NCBI GenBank assembly: GCA_002404295.1
Contig: DHJK01000119.1
Location: 1-12,317 of the forward strand
Direction: 5' to 3'
From: Legionellales bacterium UBA4722
GTDB taxonomy: Bacteria; Pseudomonadota; Gammaproteobacteria; DSM-16500
DNA: 12,317 bases
Part shown: piece after piece, positions 1 to 7,325 of the stretch
How positions within the stretch are numbered: position 1 is the first letter of the stretch
Layout: each line of letters begins with the position of its first letter
Program-made: the position numbers and the translations under genes
The notes under the pieces: model-generated
What the model was told of the DNA's origin: nothing
What the model saw: only the letters and a program-made list of their open reading frames with translations
Databases searched by the model: none

Positions 1-68
1 ATATTGGATACGGAAATATTTATAAAAATTAATGTTTGTTAAAAAAAATAATTAGGAATGGCAGAAAA

Positions 69-626
69 ATGCTAAGTAGATATTTTCTTGTGGCTTTTAT
101 TGTCTTGTTATCAGGTTGTAGTTCTCTACAAAAAAATAGCGATATTGATGAAAAAAAAAATACTAGGATCGCCGAAATTAATATTCAGCTAGGGGTTGCT
201 TATTTACAGCAAGGCGATGTGCAACGTGCAAAACAAAAATTATTATATGCACTTCAAACAGCGCCTACCCTACCCGAAGCTTGGTATTCAATGGCATATT
301 TTCATGAGGTCACTGGGCATAAGGATGAAGCAAAAATTGAATATTTGAAAGCCATAGCAATTATCCCAAATAGAGGGGATGTACATAACAATTATGGAAC
401 CTTTCTTTGTCGTAATGGTAATTATTTAGAATCAATACAAGAGTTTGTCAATGCAGCAAAAGATCCTGAATATTTAGAAATGCCTAGCGCCTATGAAAAC
501 GCGGGGTTATGTGCATTGAAAATTCCGGATACAAAATTAGCAATAAAATATTTTTCCCAAGCGCTTCAAGGTGATCCTAATCGAGAAGTTTCAATCACTG
601 AGTTAAAAAAACTGGGATATTCTTAA
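69..626 (+). CDS. pilF: PilF/PilW-type type IV pilus pilotin lipoprotein with TPR repeats
   Basis: Predicted outer-membrane lipoprotein of 185 residues; in the PilF/PilW family it helps the PilQ secretin reach or assemble in the outer membrane. The frame is open from a TTG at 36, but I chose ATG 69: AGGAA at 54-58 is well spaced for it, and it gives a short signal peptide with hydrophobic core FLVAFIVLL and lipobox LSGC, lipidated Cys at residue 17. The rest is tetratricopeptide helices, with the family phrases QLGVAYLQQGD, NNYGTFLC and YENAGLC. Pseudomonas PilF is about 250 residues, so this protein is short and seems to lack the C-terminal repeats. The stop is one base before pilT, suggesting co-transcription. 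Family assignment is firm; whether the short C-terminus is functional is unknown. Confidence 0.88.
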   Translation: MLSRYFLVAFIVLLSGCSSLQKNSDIDEKKNTRIAEINIQLGVAYLQQGDVQRAKQKLLYALQTAPTLPEAWYSMAYFHEVTGHKDEAKIEYLKAIAIIPNRGDVHNNYGTFLCRNGNYLESIQEFVNAAKDPEYLEMPSAYENAGLCALKIPDTKLAIKYFSQALQGDPNREVSITELKKLGYS

Positions 627-627
627 T

Positions 628-1680
628 ATGAATATTACAACGCTTGCAAAGTTGCTGGAATTAGTTGTCAAGCAAAAAGCTTCCGATCTTCATTTGTCAC
701 CTGGAATGCCGCCACTGATCAGAGTAGATGGTGATCTAGTACCTCTTCCTGAGACACCGGTATTAGATACTGATACTATCAAAAATTTAATGTATTCTAT
801 GATGGAAAAAACTCAACAACAAGAATTTGAAAAAGAGTTAGAAATAGATTTTGCGCTAAATATTCAGAATGTAGCAGGGTTTCGTGTTAACTTATTTTTT
901 AAACTAAACGGCATGGCTGCTGTTTTTCGAGTTATTCCAAGTGAAATTCCAACGTTAGATGAACTGAATCTTCCCCCGGTATTTAAGCAATTACTTAATT
1001 TACCTAATGGATTAATTTTAGTAACAGGTCCTACTGGATCGGGTAAAAGTACTACACTCGCAGCAATGGTAGATTATATTAATATCAATCAAGAATCGCA
1101 TATTATTACTCTTGAAGATCCAATCGAATTTATTCATCACAGTAAGAAATGTTTAATCAACCAACGACAAATCCACAAGGATACTAAAGACTTCGCTATT
1201 GCGCTTCGTTCTGCTTTACGACAAGATCCGGACATTATTCTTGTTGGTGAAATGCGCGATCTTGAAACCATACGTTTAGCATTAACTGCTGCTGAGACCG
1301 GGCATTTGGTCATGGGAACACTGCATACAAGTTCAGCTCCAAGATCGATTAGTCGAATTGTTGATGTTTTTCCTGCAGGTGAAAAAAATATTATTCGTAA
1401 TATGCTTTCTGAATCACTCCAAGCAGTTATTTGCCAAACTTTACTTAAAAAGAAAACGGGCGGCAGAATCGCAGCTTTTGAAATTATGCTCGGAACGGCT
1501 GCCATTCGTAATCTTATTCGTGAAGATAAAGTGGCTCAAATGTATTCTGCTATTCAAACAGGCAAAGAAATGGGTATGTGTACTCTAGATCAGTATTTAC
1601 AAGAGCTGGTTGCCAATCAGCTTGTGGATATTGAAGTGGCGCGAAGCGCTGCCCTTAACCCCGATTCTATAAAAGAATAA
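628..1680 (+). CDS. pilT: Type IV pilus retraction ATPase PilT
   Basis: Hexameric cytoplasmic ATPase that powers pilus retraction, and so twitching motility and DNA uptake. The 350 residues match the usual 345-350. An N-terminal PAS-like region carries ASDLHLSPG (residues 18-26). The motor domain has Walker A GPTGSGKS (134-141), Asp box TLEDPIEF (161-168), Walker B ILVGEMRD with Glu208, and His box ending GTLHT (230-234). AIRNLIRE at 292-299 is the PilT signature needed for retraction and argues for PilT over the paralogue PilU. Start ATG lies one base after the pilF stop, with no strong ribosome site of its own, so translational coupling is likely. In many gammaproteobacteria pilT pairs with pilU; here it follows pilF and no pilU is seen. 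Confidence 0.97.
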   Translation: MNITTLAKLLELVVKQKASDLHLSPGMPPLIRVDGDLVPLPETPVLDTDTIKNLMYSMMEKTQQQEFEKELEIDFALNIQNVAGFRVNLFFKLNGMAAVFRVIPSEIPTLDELNLPPVFKQLLNLPNGLILVTGPTGSGKSTTLAAMVDYININQESHIITLEDPIEFIHHSKKCLINQRQIHKDTKDFAIALRSALRQDPDIILVGEMRDLETIRLALTAAETGHLVMGTLHTSSAPRSISRIVDVFPAGEKNIIRNMLSESLQAVICQTLLKKKTGGRIAAFEIMLGTAAIRNLIREDKVAQMYSAIQTGKEMGMCTLDQYLQELVANQLVDIEVARSAALNPDSIKE

Positions 1681-1744
1681 TTTATTATTCATCCGGTTAA
1701 TCTATAAAAAACAAACTAGAATAATAACTCTCCTGCATTGGAAG

Positions 1745-1753
1745 TGATATAAT
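1745..1753 (+). promoter_or_regulatory. Candidate extended -10 promoter for pilA
   Basis: TGATATAAT is a perfect TGnTATAAT extended -10 element, 69 bases before the pilA start. No good -35 box is visible at 17-base spacing, which extended -10 promoters tolerate. A second TATAAT lies at 1784-1789. I checked the 141-base gap for a sigma-54 GG-N10-GC signature and found none, unlike the RpoN-dependent pilA of Pseudomonas. In an AT-rich genome such boxes arise easily, so this is a candidate only. Confidence 0.4.
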
Positions 1754-1821
1754 ATCTAAGATGACTCAAATGATGGCAGGGAGTATAATTGATTCAAAAG
1801 TGAACACTATGGAGGTGAAGA

Positions 1822-2238
1822 ATGAAACGCATATCTGGTTTTACCTTAATTGAACTTATGATAACAATCGCAATTGTAGGTATATTGGCCGCAATAGCCA
1901 TACCGTCGTATCAAAATTACACACGGAGAGCTTATTTTTCAGAAGTAGTTCAAGCCACGGCTCCTTATAGAGCATCTGTAGGTGAATGTGTTCAAAACCT
2001 GAGCACATTAACCGGTTGTAACGCAGGAACCAATACAATCCCTGCTGCAATCGCAGCACCAGTTGGGGCTGTTACATCATTAGGCGTAACAAATGGCGTA
2101 ATTACAGTGACTCCAGTCGCAGCACATGGGATCGTGGCAACTGACACCTACATTTTGACTCCAACAGTAGATGCTGCATCTGGAACAGTTACTTGGGCAA
2201 GCTCGGGTGGTGGTGTAACAAATGGGTATGCAAAATAG
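1822..2238 (+). CDS. pilA: Type IVa major pilin PilA
   Basis: Structural subunit of the pilus fibre, 138 residues. The leader MKRISG would be cut by the prepilin peptidase after Gly6, exposing N-methylated Phe+1; the conserved Glu+5 and Pro+22 are present in FTLIELMITIAIVGILAAIAIP. The globular domain has a cysteine pair at residues 56 and 66, just after the N-terminal helix, and the family phrase TGCNAGTNTIP. The C-terminal VTWASSGGG corresponds to where many relatives carry VTW-C-SG plus a final Cys; both are missing, so there is no C-terminal disulfide loop. The ribosome site GGAGGTGA (1811-1818) is the strongest in the cluster, as expected for an abundant protein. It is set apart from pilT by 141 bases and followed by a terminator, so it is probably also transcribed alone. 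Confidence 0.93.
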   Translation: MKRISGFTLIELMITIAIVGILAAIAIPSYQNYTRRAYFSEVVQATAPYRASVGECVQNLSTLTGCNAGTNTIPAAIAAPVGAVTSLGVTNGVITVTPVAAHGIVATDTYILTPTVDAASGTVTWASSGGGVTNGYAK

Positions 2239-2271
2239 AAAGTTAATATAATTTCTATTTTATGAACCTAA

Positions 2272-2318
2272 GGCATTCTTTTTGGAACTTAATGAAAGGA
2301 ATGCCATAATATTTTTTT
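2272..2318 (+). terminator. Rho-independent terminator after pilA
   Basis: GGCATTCTTTTT (2272-2283) pairs with GAAAGGAATGCC (2294-2305) as a 12-bp stem with two G-U pairs around a 10-base loop, followed after ATAATA by seven T (2312-2318). The six-base gap before the T run is a little longer than ideal. It lies 33 bases after the pilA stop and would separate abundant pilA mRNA from pilBC. Confidence 0.72.
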
Positions 2319-2373
2319 AAGTAATTTTAAGTGTCTAATGTCTAATCAATCACAATAGGTTAGGTATTTTATT

Positions 2374-4077
2374 ATGAATACTACTTCAAAAAATGTACTC
2401 AACGGGTACGCCTTTTATTTGGCTGAGAAAGGATTGCTCGATGAAAAAATTGCGTTGCACGCATTACAACAAGTCAGCAAAGATAAAATATCTTATATTC
2501 AATACTTATTAAAACAAAAACTATTAACCGAATCTCAAGTCGCAAAAAGTACCTCTGAATATTTCGGCTTACCATTATGCGATGTTTCCGCGTTTAGCCA
2601 AGAATTTATGCCTGAAGAATATCTATCAATGCCTCTTGTCAAAAAACGACAAGGATTGCCCCTCATGAAACAAAATGGATTACTTTATATAGCTATTACA
2701 GATCCGATGATAGAAAATTTACATGAAATTCGATTCTTGACGGGACTTGATACTCGTTTGTTGGTGACTGAGACGAGTAAGCTTGATCAAGTTATCGATA
2801 GTCTGCTTAATAGGTTGATTTTGTCAGAAATTAGCGGGAGCAAAGAGGAGCCCATTGGTAATATTACAGTCAATACTTATAAGGAAGATGCCACGGATTT
2901 AGCAGCCTATGATGTAGATAGTGCACCCGTTGTAAATTATGTGAATAGAGTGCTCCTTGATGCGATCGATAAAGGCGCTTCTGATATCCATTTTGAGCAT
3001 TATGAAGATACATATAGAATTCGATTTCGTCAAAATGGAATTCTTTATCCGGTAAATTCCCCGCCACTAAAACTAGCAAATTATTTATTGGCGCGAATTA
3101 AAATAATTTCTGATATGGATATTACTGAACATAGAATTCCCCAAGACGGTAGATTTAAGCTAATTTTATCTAAGAAAAAATCAATAGATTTTCGTGTGAG
3201 CGTGTGCCCAACTTTGTTTGGCGAAAAAGTTGTGTTACGTATTTTAGATCCCACCCACACTTTCCAAGGATTAGAGCATCTCGGCATGGATACAACTCAA
3301 AAAGATCATTTATCATCTGCATTAGTGCGATCACAAGGAATGGTTCTGGTCACAGGACCCACAGGAAGTGGAAAAACTGTGACACTTTACTCCTGTTTAC
3401 ATTATTTGAATTCTCCAGAGAAAAATATTTCTACTGTCGAAGATCCAGTCGAAATTCCCTTACAGGGTATTAATCAAGTTAACGTGAATTTAAAAACAGG
3501 CCTGACATTTGCAACCGCATTACGTGCATTTTTGCGACAAGATCCTGATATTATTATGGTGGGTGAAATCAGAGATTTGGAAACAGCAGAAATTGCTATT
3601 AAAGCCTCCCAAACAGGCCATTTAGTTTTATCCACTTTACATACCAATAGTGCCCCTGAAACATTAGTTAGATTAGTAAGCATGGGTGTTGAACCCTACA
3701 ATTTAGCCAATTCATTAAAAATTATTATTGCTCAGCGTCTCGTCAGAATTCTCTGTGAATCCTGTAAAAAAATTGAGGATGTCCCGAATACTTTATTGGT
3801 GCAAGAAGGATTTAAAGAAGAAGAATTAGGGACGTTTAAAGTATATTCACCTGTTGGATGTGACCATTGCAAAGGGGGCTATCAAGGAAGAATTGGTATA
3901 TTTGAGGTGATGCCTATTTCTGAAAAAATGTCACATTTAATTATGAAGGATGGCGATGTTGCCGCTATTACAGCGCTTGCGAAAAAAGAAGGTGTTATTA
4001 ATTTACGACAATCTGGCCTAACAAAAATAAAACAAGGAATTACCAGTTTAGGGGAATTAAATCGAGTGTTTAAATAA
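2374..4077 (+). CDS. pilB: Type IV pilus assembly ATPase PilB
   Basis: Hexameric cytoplasmic ATPase driving pilus extension, acting through PilC. The 567 residues equal the usual PilB length. An N-terminal MshEN/GSPII_E_N-type region (about 1-145) precedes ASDIHFE (202-208) and QDGR (257-260). The motor carries Walker A GPTGSGKT (328-335), Asp box TVEDPVEI (354-361), Walker B IIMVGEIRD with Glu398, and His box ending STLHT (420-424). Two CxxC pairs at 461/464 and 496/499 form the zinc site typical of PilB/GspE and absent from PilT. The start has only a weak ribosome site (AGGT at 2362-2365). pilC follows after 13 bases. Confidence 0.97.
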   Translation: MNTTSKNVLNGYAFYLAEKGLLDEKIALHALQQVSKDKISYIQYLLKQKLLTESQVAKSTSEYFGLPLCDVSAFSQEFMPEEYLSMPLVKKRQGLPLMKQNGLLYIAITDPMIENLHEIRFLTGLDTRLLVTETSKLDQVIDSLLNRLILSEISGSKEEPIGNITVNTYKEDATDLAAYDVDSAPVVNYVNRVLLDAIDKGASDIHFEHYEDTYRIRFRQNGILYPVNSPPLKLANYLLARIKIISDMDITEHRIPQDGRFKLILSKKKSIDFRVSVCPTLFGEKVVLRILDPTHTFQGLEHLGMDTTQKDHLSSALVRSQGMVLVTGPTGSGKTVTLYSCLHYLNSPEKNISTVEDPVEIPLQGINQVNVNLKTGLTFATALRAFLRQDPDIIMVGEIRDLETAEIAIKASQTGHLVLSTLHTNSAPETLVRLVSMGVEPYNLANSLKIIIAQRLVRILCESCKKIEDVPNTLLVQEGFKEEELGTFKVYSPVGCDHCKGGYQGRIGIFEVMPISEKMSHLIMKDGDVAAITALAKKEGVINLRQSGLTKIKQGITSLGELNRVFK

Positions 4078-4090
4078 CAGGATTTAAATT

Positions 4091-5317
4091 ATGTCTGATA
4101 CGCGAAAAAATTATCAATGGACGGGAATTAATGCAGCAGGAAAGCGAAAAAGTGGGGTCATTGAAGCTAATGCTTCCAAAGATGCGCAATTAGAATTGCA
4201 AAAATTAGGTATTGAGGTTATTACTCTAACTGCTAAAAAAGGATTCGAAGGGATAAAATTTAATTTTTTTTCACGTAAAAAGAAAGTAAAAACAAAAGAT
4301 ATTTTGTTTTTTACGAGATATTTATCTTCAATGCTATCCGCAGGTTTATCTCTTGTTCAAGCACTTGATATCATTAGCCGTGATAAGGAAAATACAACGC
4401 TAAATTCCATGGTATTGGAAATTAAATCGAGCGTCTCAGGCGGTAAAACTTTATCAGAATCATTTGCCTTATTTCCAAAGCAATTTAATAATTTCTATTG
4501 CAACTTAATTAAGGCGGGCGAAAAATCAGGTACTTTAGATATTATATTAAAACGCTTGGGAAATTATCTAGAAAAAACAGCAACGTTAAAAAAGAAAGTA
4601 AAAAAAGCATTGGTTTATCCTATGGCGATCGTCACCATAGCCATGATTGTGAGTGCTGTGCTACTCATTTTTGTGGTTCCACAATTTGATACGATGTTTA
4701 CATCGTTAGGAGCACAGCTTCCAGCTTTTACTAGATACGTAGTCCACTTGTCTGATTTCCTACGGAGTTATTGGTGGATTGTTTTAATCGCAGGCGTAAT
4801 TTCTACTTGGTTGGTTAAGCATATGCTGGCTAAATCTGAAAAATTAAGAGAATTTAGAGATAGTTGGATTTTGCGATTAGTTATTGTCGGTCCAATTTTG
4901 AAAAAAGGAATTATTGCGAGATATACTCGAACACTCGGTACCACTCTTGAATCTGGCATGCCAATTGTTGAAGCTATGAAATCAATCGCAGGTATTATGG
5001 AAAATAGTAATTATAAGAAAGCAGTTTTGAAAATTTGTGACGATGTGACGAGCGGACAAGCACTTTCAACTTCGATGGCTAATACCAATTTATTTCCTAA
5101 TATGGCAGTTCAAATGATCGCGGTTGGAGAAGCATCAGGATCTCTATCAGATATGCTAAATAAAGTAGCGGAATATTATGAAGATGAAGTTGATAATATA
5201 GTCGACAACTTAAGTAGCTTATTAGAACCTATTATTATGCTTTTTTTGGGTGTCATTGTAGGTACATTTGTAGTTGCAATGTATTTACCGATTTTCAAAA
5301 TGGGCTCTCTATTTTAA
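4091..5317 (+). CDS. pilC: Type IV pilus inner-membrane platform protein PilC
   Basis: Polytopic inner-membrane protein on which pilins are assembled; partner of PilB and PilT. The 408 residues fit the family. Two T2SSF domains are visible as an internal duplication: FTRYLSSMLSAGLSLVQAL (74-92) with AGEKSGTL (142-149), and YTRTLGTTLESGMPIVEAM (278-296) with VGEASGSL (345-352). Hydrophobic segments lie at about 177-197, 228-244 and 378-401. The N-terminal 60 residues form the usual cytoplasmic region beginning YQWTGINAAGKRKSG. pilC is normally followed by pilD; here a minor pilin comes next. Confidence 0.96.
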   Translation: MSDTRKNYQWTGINAAGKRKSGVIEANASKDAQLELQKLGIEVITLTAKKGFEGIKFNFFSRKKKVKTKDILFFTRYLSSMLSAGLSLVQALDIISRDKENTTLNSMVLEIKSSVSGGKTLSESFALFPKQFNNFYCNLIKAGEKSGTLDIILKRLGNYLEKTATLKKKVKKALVYPMAIVTIAMIVSAVLLIFVVPQFDTMFTSLGAQLPAFTRYVVHLSDFLRSYWWIVLIAGVISTWLVKHMLAKSEKLREFRDSWILRLVIVGPILKKGIIARYTRTLGTTLESGMPIVEAMKSIAGIMENSNYKKAVLKICDDVTSGQALSTSMANTNLFPNMAVQMIAVGEASGSLSDMLNKVAEYYEDEVDNIVDNLSSLLEPIIMLFLGVIVGTFVVAMYLPIFKMGSLF

Positions 5318-5328
5318 AGGGGAAAGTA

Positions 5329-5736
5329 ATGTGGAAAATAAGTGGTATAACATTTATTGAATTGATGATAGTAGTTGCTATTGTTTCAATTTTAGCAGCA
5401 ATTGCTATTGTCAGCTATTCTAGTCAAACTCAACGCGGAAGAAGAATAGATGCAGTCAATTCCATACTTTCCATATCACTGGCAGAAGAACGTTACAGGT
5501 CTAATAATTCTCAGTATGGAACGTTAGCGCAAGTCTGGGGCGGTGTGAGTTCATCTTCCGGCGGTTACTACAGTATTGCGATTACAAACGTAACTGCCAC
5601 CAGCTATACCATTACTGCAACTGCAGTAGGCGCCCAAACAAATGATAAATCCAACGGAATTTCCTGTACTCCTTTAGTTTTTATAATGAGTAATGGAACG
5701 CTTACAAAAACCCCTGTGGGTTGTTGGCCTACCTAG
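5329..5736 (+). CDS. pilE: PilE-like minor type IV pilin
   Basis: Type IV prepilin of 135 residues. Leader MWKISG, cleavage after Gly6, then ITFIELMIVVAIVSILAAIAIV with Glu+5. The segment QRGRRIDAVNSILSISLAEE, the YxxNNSQYGTL region and the C-terminal Cys113/Cys132 pair are typical of PilE-type minor pilins, which prime and lie in the fibre. Two positions are odd: residue +1 is Ile rather than Phe or Met, and +22 is Val where Pro is nearly invariant. Ribosome site AGGGGA (5318-5323) is good, and the 11-base gap to pilC indicates one operon. The symbol is by resemblance; FimU-like or other minor pilins are less likely because of the GRR-DA pattern. Confidence 0.82.
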   Translation: MWKISGITFIELMIVVAIVSILAAIAIVSYSSQTQRGRRIDAVNSILSISLAEERYRSNNSQYGTLAQVWGGVSSSSGGYYSIAITNVTATSYTITATAVGAQTNDKSNGISCTPLVFIMSNGTLTKTPVGCWPT

Positions 5737-5747
5737 GAGCCGCTTAA

Positions 5748-6113
5748 ATGGAAAATGATAATGTGATGAATTATAGTTTTAGTGATCCAATAGAGCTTAA
5801 TCTATCCTATATGGCTTTTATTTCTGGAGGTGGTTTATTTATCCCTACAGAAAAAAATTTCGCATTGAATGATAAAATTTTGCTAGATTTGCAATTACCA
5901 CGACAAACAGACGTCCTGCATATTAATGGTAAAGTGGTTTGGATAACGCCTAGAAATGCTCTTCACCATGTTGTGTCGGGTGTTGGGATTCAGTTTATAG
6001 GACCACAAGCCACAACAATAAAAACGAAAATAGAATCTTTTTTAGATAAAAAAAATGAAATAGGTGGTTATACCTATGGAATCTCAGAAAAAGGAACCTT
6101 GCAGGGATTTTAG
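5748..6113 (+). CDS. pilZ: Type IV pilus biogenesis protein PilZ
   Basis: Small cytoplasmic PilZ-domain protein (121 residues) required for pilus assembly; in Xanthomonas it binds PilB and FimX. The core SYMAFISGGGLFIPTEK (residues 20-36), GKVVWITP (61-68) and SGVGIQF (77-83) match Pseudomonas PilZ closely. The N-terminal RxxxR c-di-GMP-binding motif is absent, as in the orthologue, which does not bind the nucleotide. Start ATG 5748 follows AGGAG (5735-5739), which overlaps the stop of the minor pilin, so the genes are tightly coupled. The C-terminus differs from the usual PTHTM-like end, and coding ends at the edge of the decayed mobile DNA. Elsewhere pilZ often follows holB; here it sits in the pilus cluster. 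Confidence 0.88.
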   Translation: MENDNVMNYSFSDPIELNLSYMAFISGGGLFIPTEKNFALNDKILLDLQLPRQTDVLHINGKVVWITPRNALHHVVSGVGIQFIGPQATTIKTKIESFLDKKNEIGGYTYGISEKGTLQGF

Positions 6114-6191
6114 GATTGTTCTTTATGATGTTCCATCTGTAAACGTTCTGGCAAATACATCTTTCTAAGCTCGTAAAATTCCTGCATTCTG

Positions 6192-6835
6192 CCAGCTGTG
6201 ACGCATGAGTCACTAAAAAACCTTTGAATTTAGTTTCCAATTCAAGAATTCATCACCAATAGTTCTCTATCTTTTAATTCAGAGAGATCTCTAATTCAGG
6301 GAACATTTTTTGTAAGTGATGATTAATCACAGCGCCAGTCAACTCTCTATTCATTTCGCGGCGAGATTTCAATCGAAATACAAATGCAAGCAAACCAAAG
6401 ATCATTAACACTGATATTTTATGCTTAACGCCTTTTGGACGTCTTGGGTCAGGTATCCTCGATAATTGCTGAAGTAATTCAGGTAATACTTTCCTCTAAA
6501 TTTACATTTGCTCGCCAAGAAGATCTTGACGAACTTCCTGCTCTTCTTCAATCGTTTGATAGGGCCGCTTGGCGTTGATGACCTGGGTGCGGTGAATAAT
6601 TTTGCTGGCAGTAGAGTTAATATTTTTGCGGATACGTTGCTGGGTAGTAGATATCATTTTTTTCAGCTGCGCACGATAAATAGAATGAGTAACGGGTGAT
6701 TTGGTATTGGTTAGCATGGCTAATCCCTCACCATGTTTGTTCCATTAGTTTTATATTGTAGATCAGCGATAATTTTAAGCATCAACCCTAAGCTATTGAT
6801 TTATAATAGGGCTCAAACTGGTGCGTCACAGCTGG
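6192..6835. mobile_element. Decayed insertion sequence bounded by 14-bp inverted repeats
   Basis: CCAGCTGTGACGCA at 6192-6205 is repeated exactly in inverted orientation at 6822-6835, enclosing 616 bases that contain a broken minus-strand transposase. The repeats end abruptly at 14 bp on both sides, as terminal repeats of an IS would. No clear target duplication is visible next to them. The transposase covers only about the first third expected of such a protein, so the element appears internally deleted. The stretch 6718-6821 has no gene; it is the leader of the transposase. Confidence 0.5.
6274..6717 (-). pseudogene. Transposase N-terminal remnant, broken by stops
   Basis: On the minus strand the reading frame opens at ATG 6717, preceded by GTGAGGGA at good distance, and runs 71 residues to TAA at 6502-6504. 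The same frame has TAG two codons later, then continues with LPELLQQLSRIPDPRRPKG, VKHKISVLMIFGLLAFVF, LKSRREMNREL and FPELE before a further stop (6274-6276). A charged leader with RPYQTIEEE, an IPDPR segment followed by a hydrophobic helix and an SRRE-NRE motif recalls DDE transposases of the ISNCY-like kind, but I cannot assign the family firmly. The catalytic core is missing. Two in-frame stops and the lost C-terminus make it a pseudogene. Confidence 0.65.
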
Positions 6836-6871
6836 ATGGGAGCGGTATGATCGAGAGGTTCACGTCCAGTT
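6836..6871 (+). ncRNA. Domain V of an outer group II intron, split from its domain VI
   Basis: GAGCGGTATGA ... TCACGTCCAGTT folds like group II intron domain V: an AGC triad at the 5' side, a CGAGAGG cap, and a lower helix in which eight of ten positions pair if the next base is taken from position 10517 (C). Two mismatches suggest decay. The following domain VI lies on the other side of the inner intron (10517-10556). The 5' part of this outer intron and any ORF are missing; the fragment starts right at the 14-bp inverted repeat. Confidence 0.6.
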
Positions 6872-7325
6872 GTGCGTCCAGTGAAGGCTGGCATATTCAG
6901 TAGGAAATAAAACCTACCAGGGGAAAAGTTGGAACCCTGTAGCTCGGGTAGCAGCGTGGAGGGAAACCAAAATGTTGAAGCCTACCGACAACCTTACCTA
7001 TAGGGTAAGCGCGAGATATTAGGCTGTAATGCAAATGAACACAGAAGTGGCTCCGAAAGTGAGTAGTCTCGAAGGCTGAACCCGCAACGGTGAGGGTGAA
7101 AGCAGCAGTGTTAAGCGAAATCAACTGATACGCTTAACAACTTCGGCGGAGTGGTAGTGACGGCATGATATCAGAGGATATGCTAAGCAACTGGAGAAGC
7201 CTTCCTCATCCCAATGAGAAAGACATTGGAGCAAGGTAGATTCTATAACCGGTTCACCGGGAAATGAATCGAAGATGAGAAGGTGGCGGATGGGTGTGTA
7301 CTAGCGACGAAGCAAGGTAACTCTT
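6872..7325 (+). ncRNA. Group II intron ribozyme, domains I-III and start of IV
   Basis: Non-coding 454 bases before the reverse transcriptase start. Visible structure includes a hairpin CTTACC/GGTAAG near 6990-7010, a 9-bp perfect hairpin TGTTAAGCG (7109-7117) with CGCTTAACA (7131-7139), and EBS1 AACTGG (7189-7194). EBS2 is ambiguous: TGAAC at 7036-7040 and TGAACC at 7077-7082 could both pair with GGTTCA at 6857-6862. Domain borders were not resolved by folding. Small open frames on either strand here are not genes. Confidence 0.75.

Noticed and set aside
36..68. Upstream TTG start for pilF.
   Set aside because: It would put 11 charged residues before the lipoprotein signal and lacks a ribosome site; ATG 69 has one.
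1682..1727. Perfect 9-bp inverted repeat TTATTATTC / GAATAATAA after pilT, considered as a terminator.
   Set aside because: The stem is almost all A-T, the loop is 28 bases and no T run follows, so it would be unstable.
2333..2346. Tandem GTCTAAT repeat upstream of pilB, considered as a regulatory repeat.
   Set aside because: Only two 7-base copies in AT-rich DNA; likely chance or slippage.
5995..6240. Minus-strand open frame of 81 codons over the pilZ end.
   Set aside because: It overlaps conserved pilZ coding sequence and shows no recognisable motif. The better minus-strand candidate in another frame is reported separately as a possible remnant.
6508..6699. Plus-strand open frame of 63 codons.
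   Set aside because: It is antisense to the transposase remnant, which has a ribosome site and transposase-like continuation in its own frame.
6821..6825. GTGCG considered as an alternative group II intron 5' end.
   Set aside because: No following CCAG-type first helix and no matching EBS1 for the bases before it; the site at 6872 satisfies both. The bases are part of the 14-bp inverted repeat.
6897..7124. Minus-strand open frame of 75 codons.
   Set aside because: It lies in the structured 5' ribozyme of the group II intron; no protein features.
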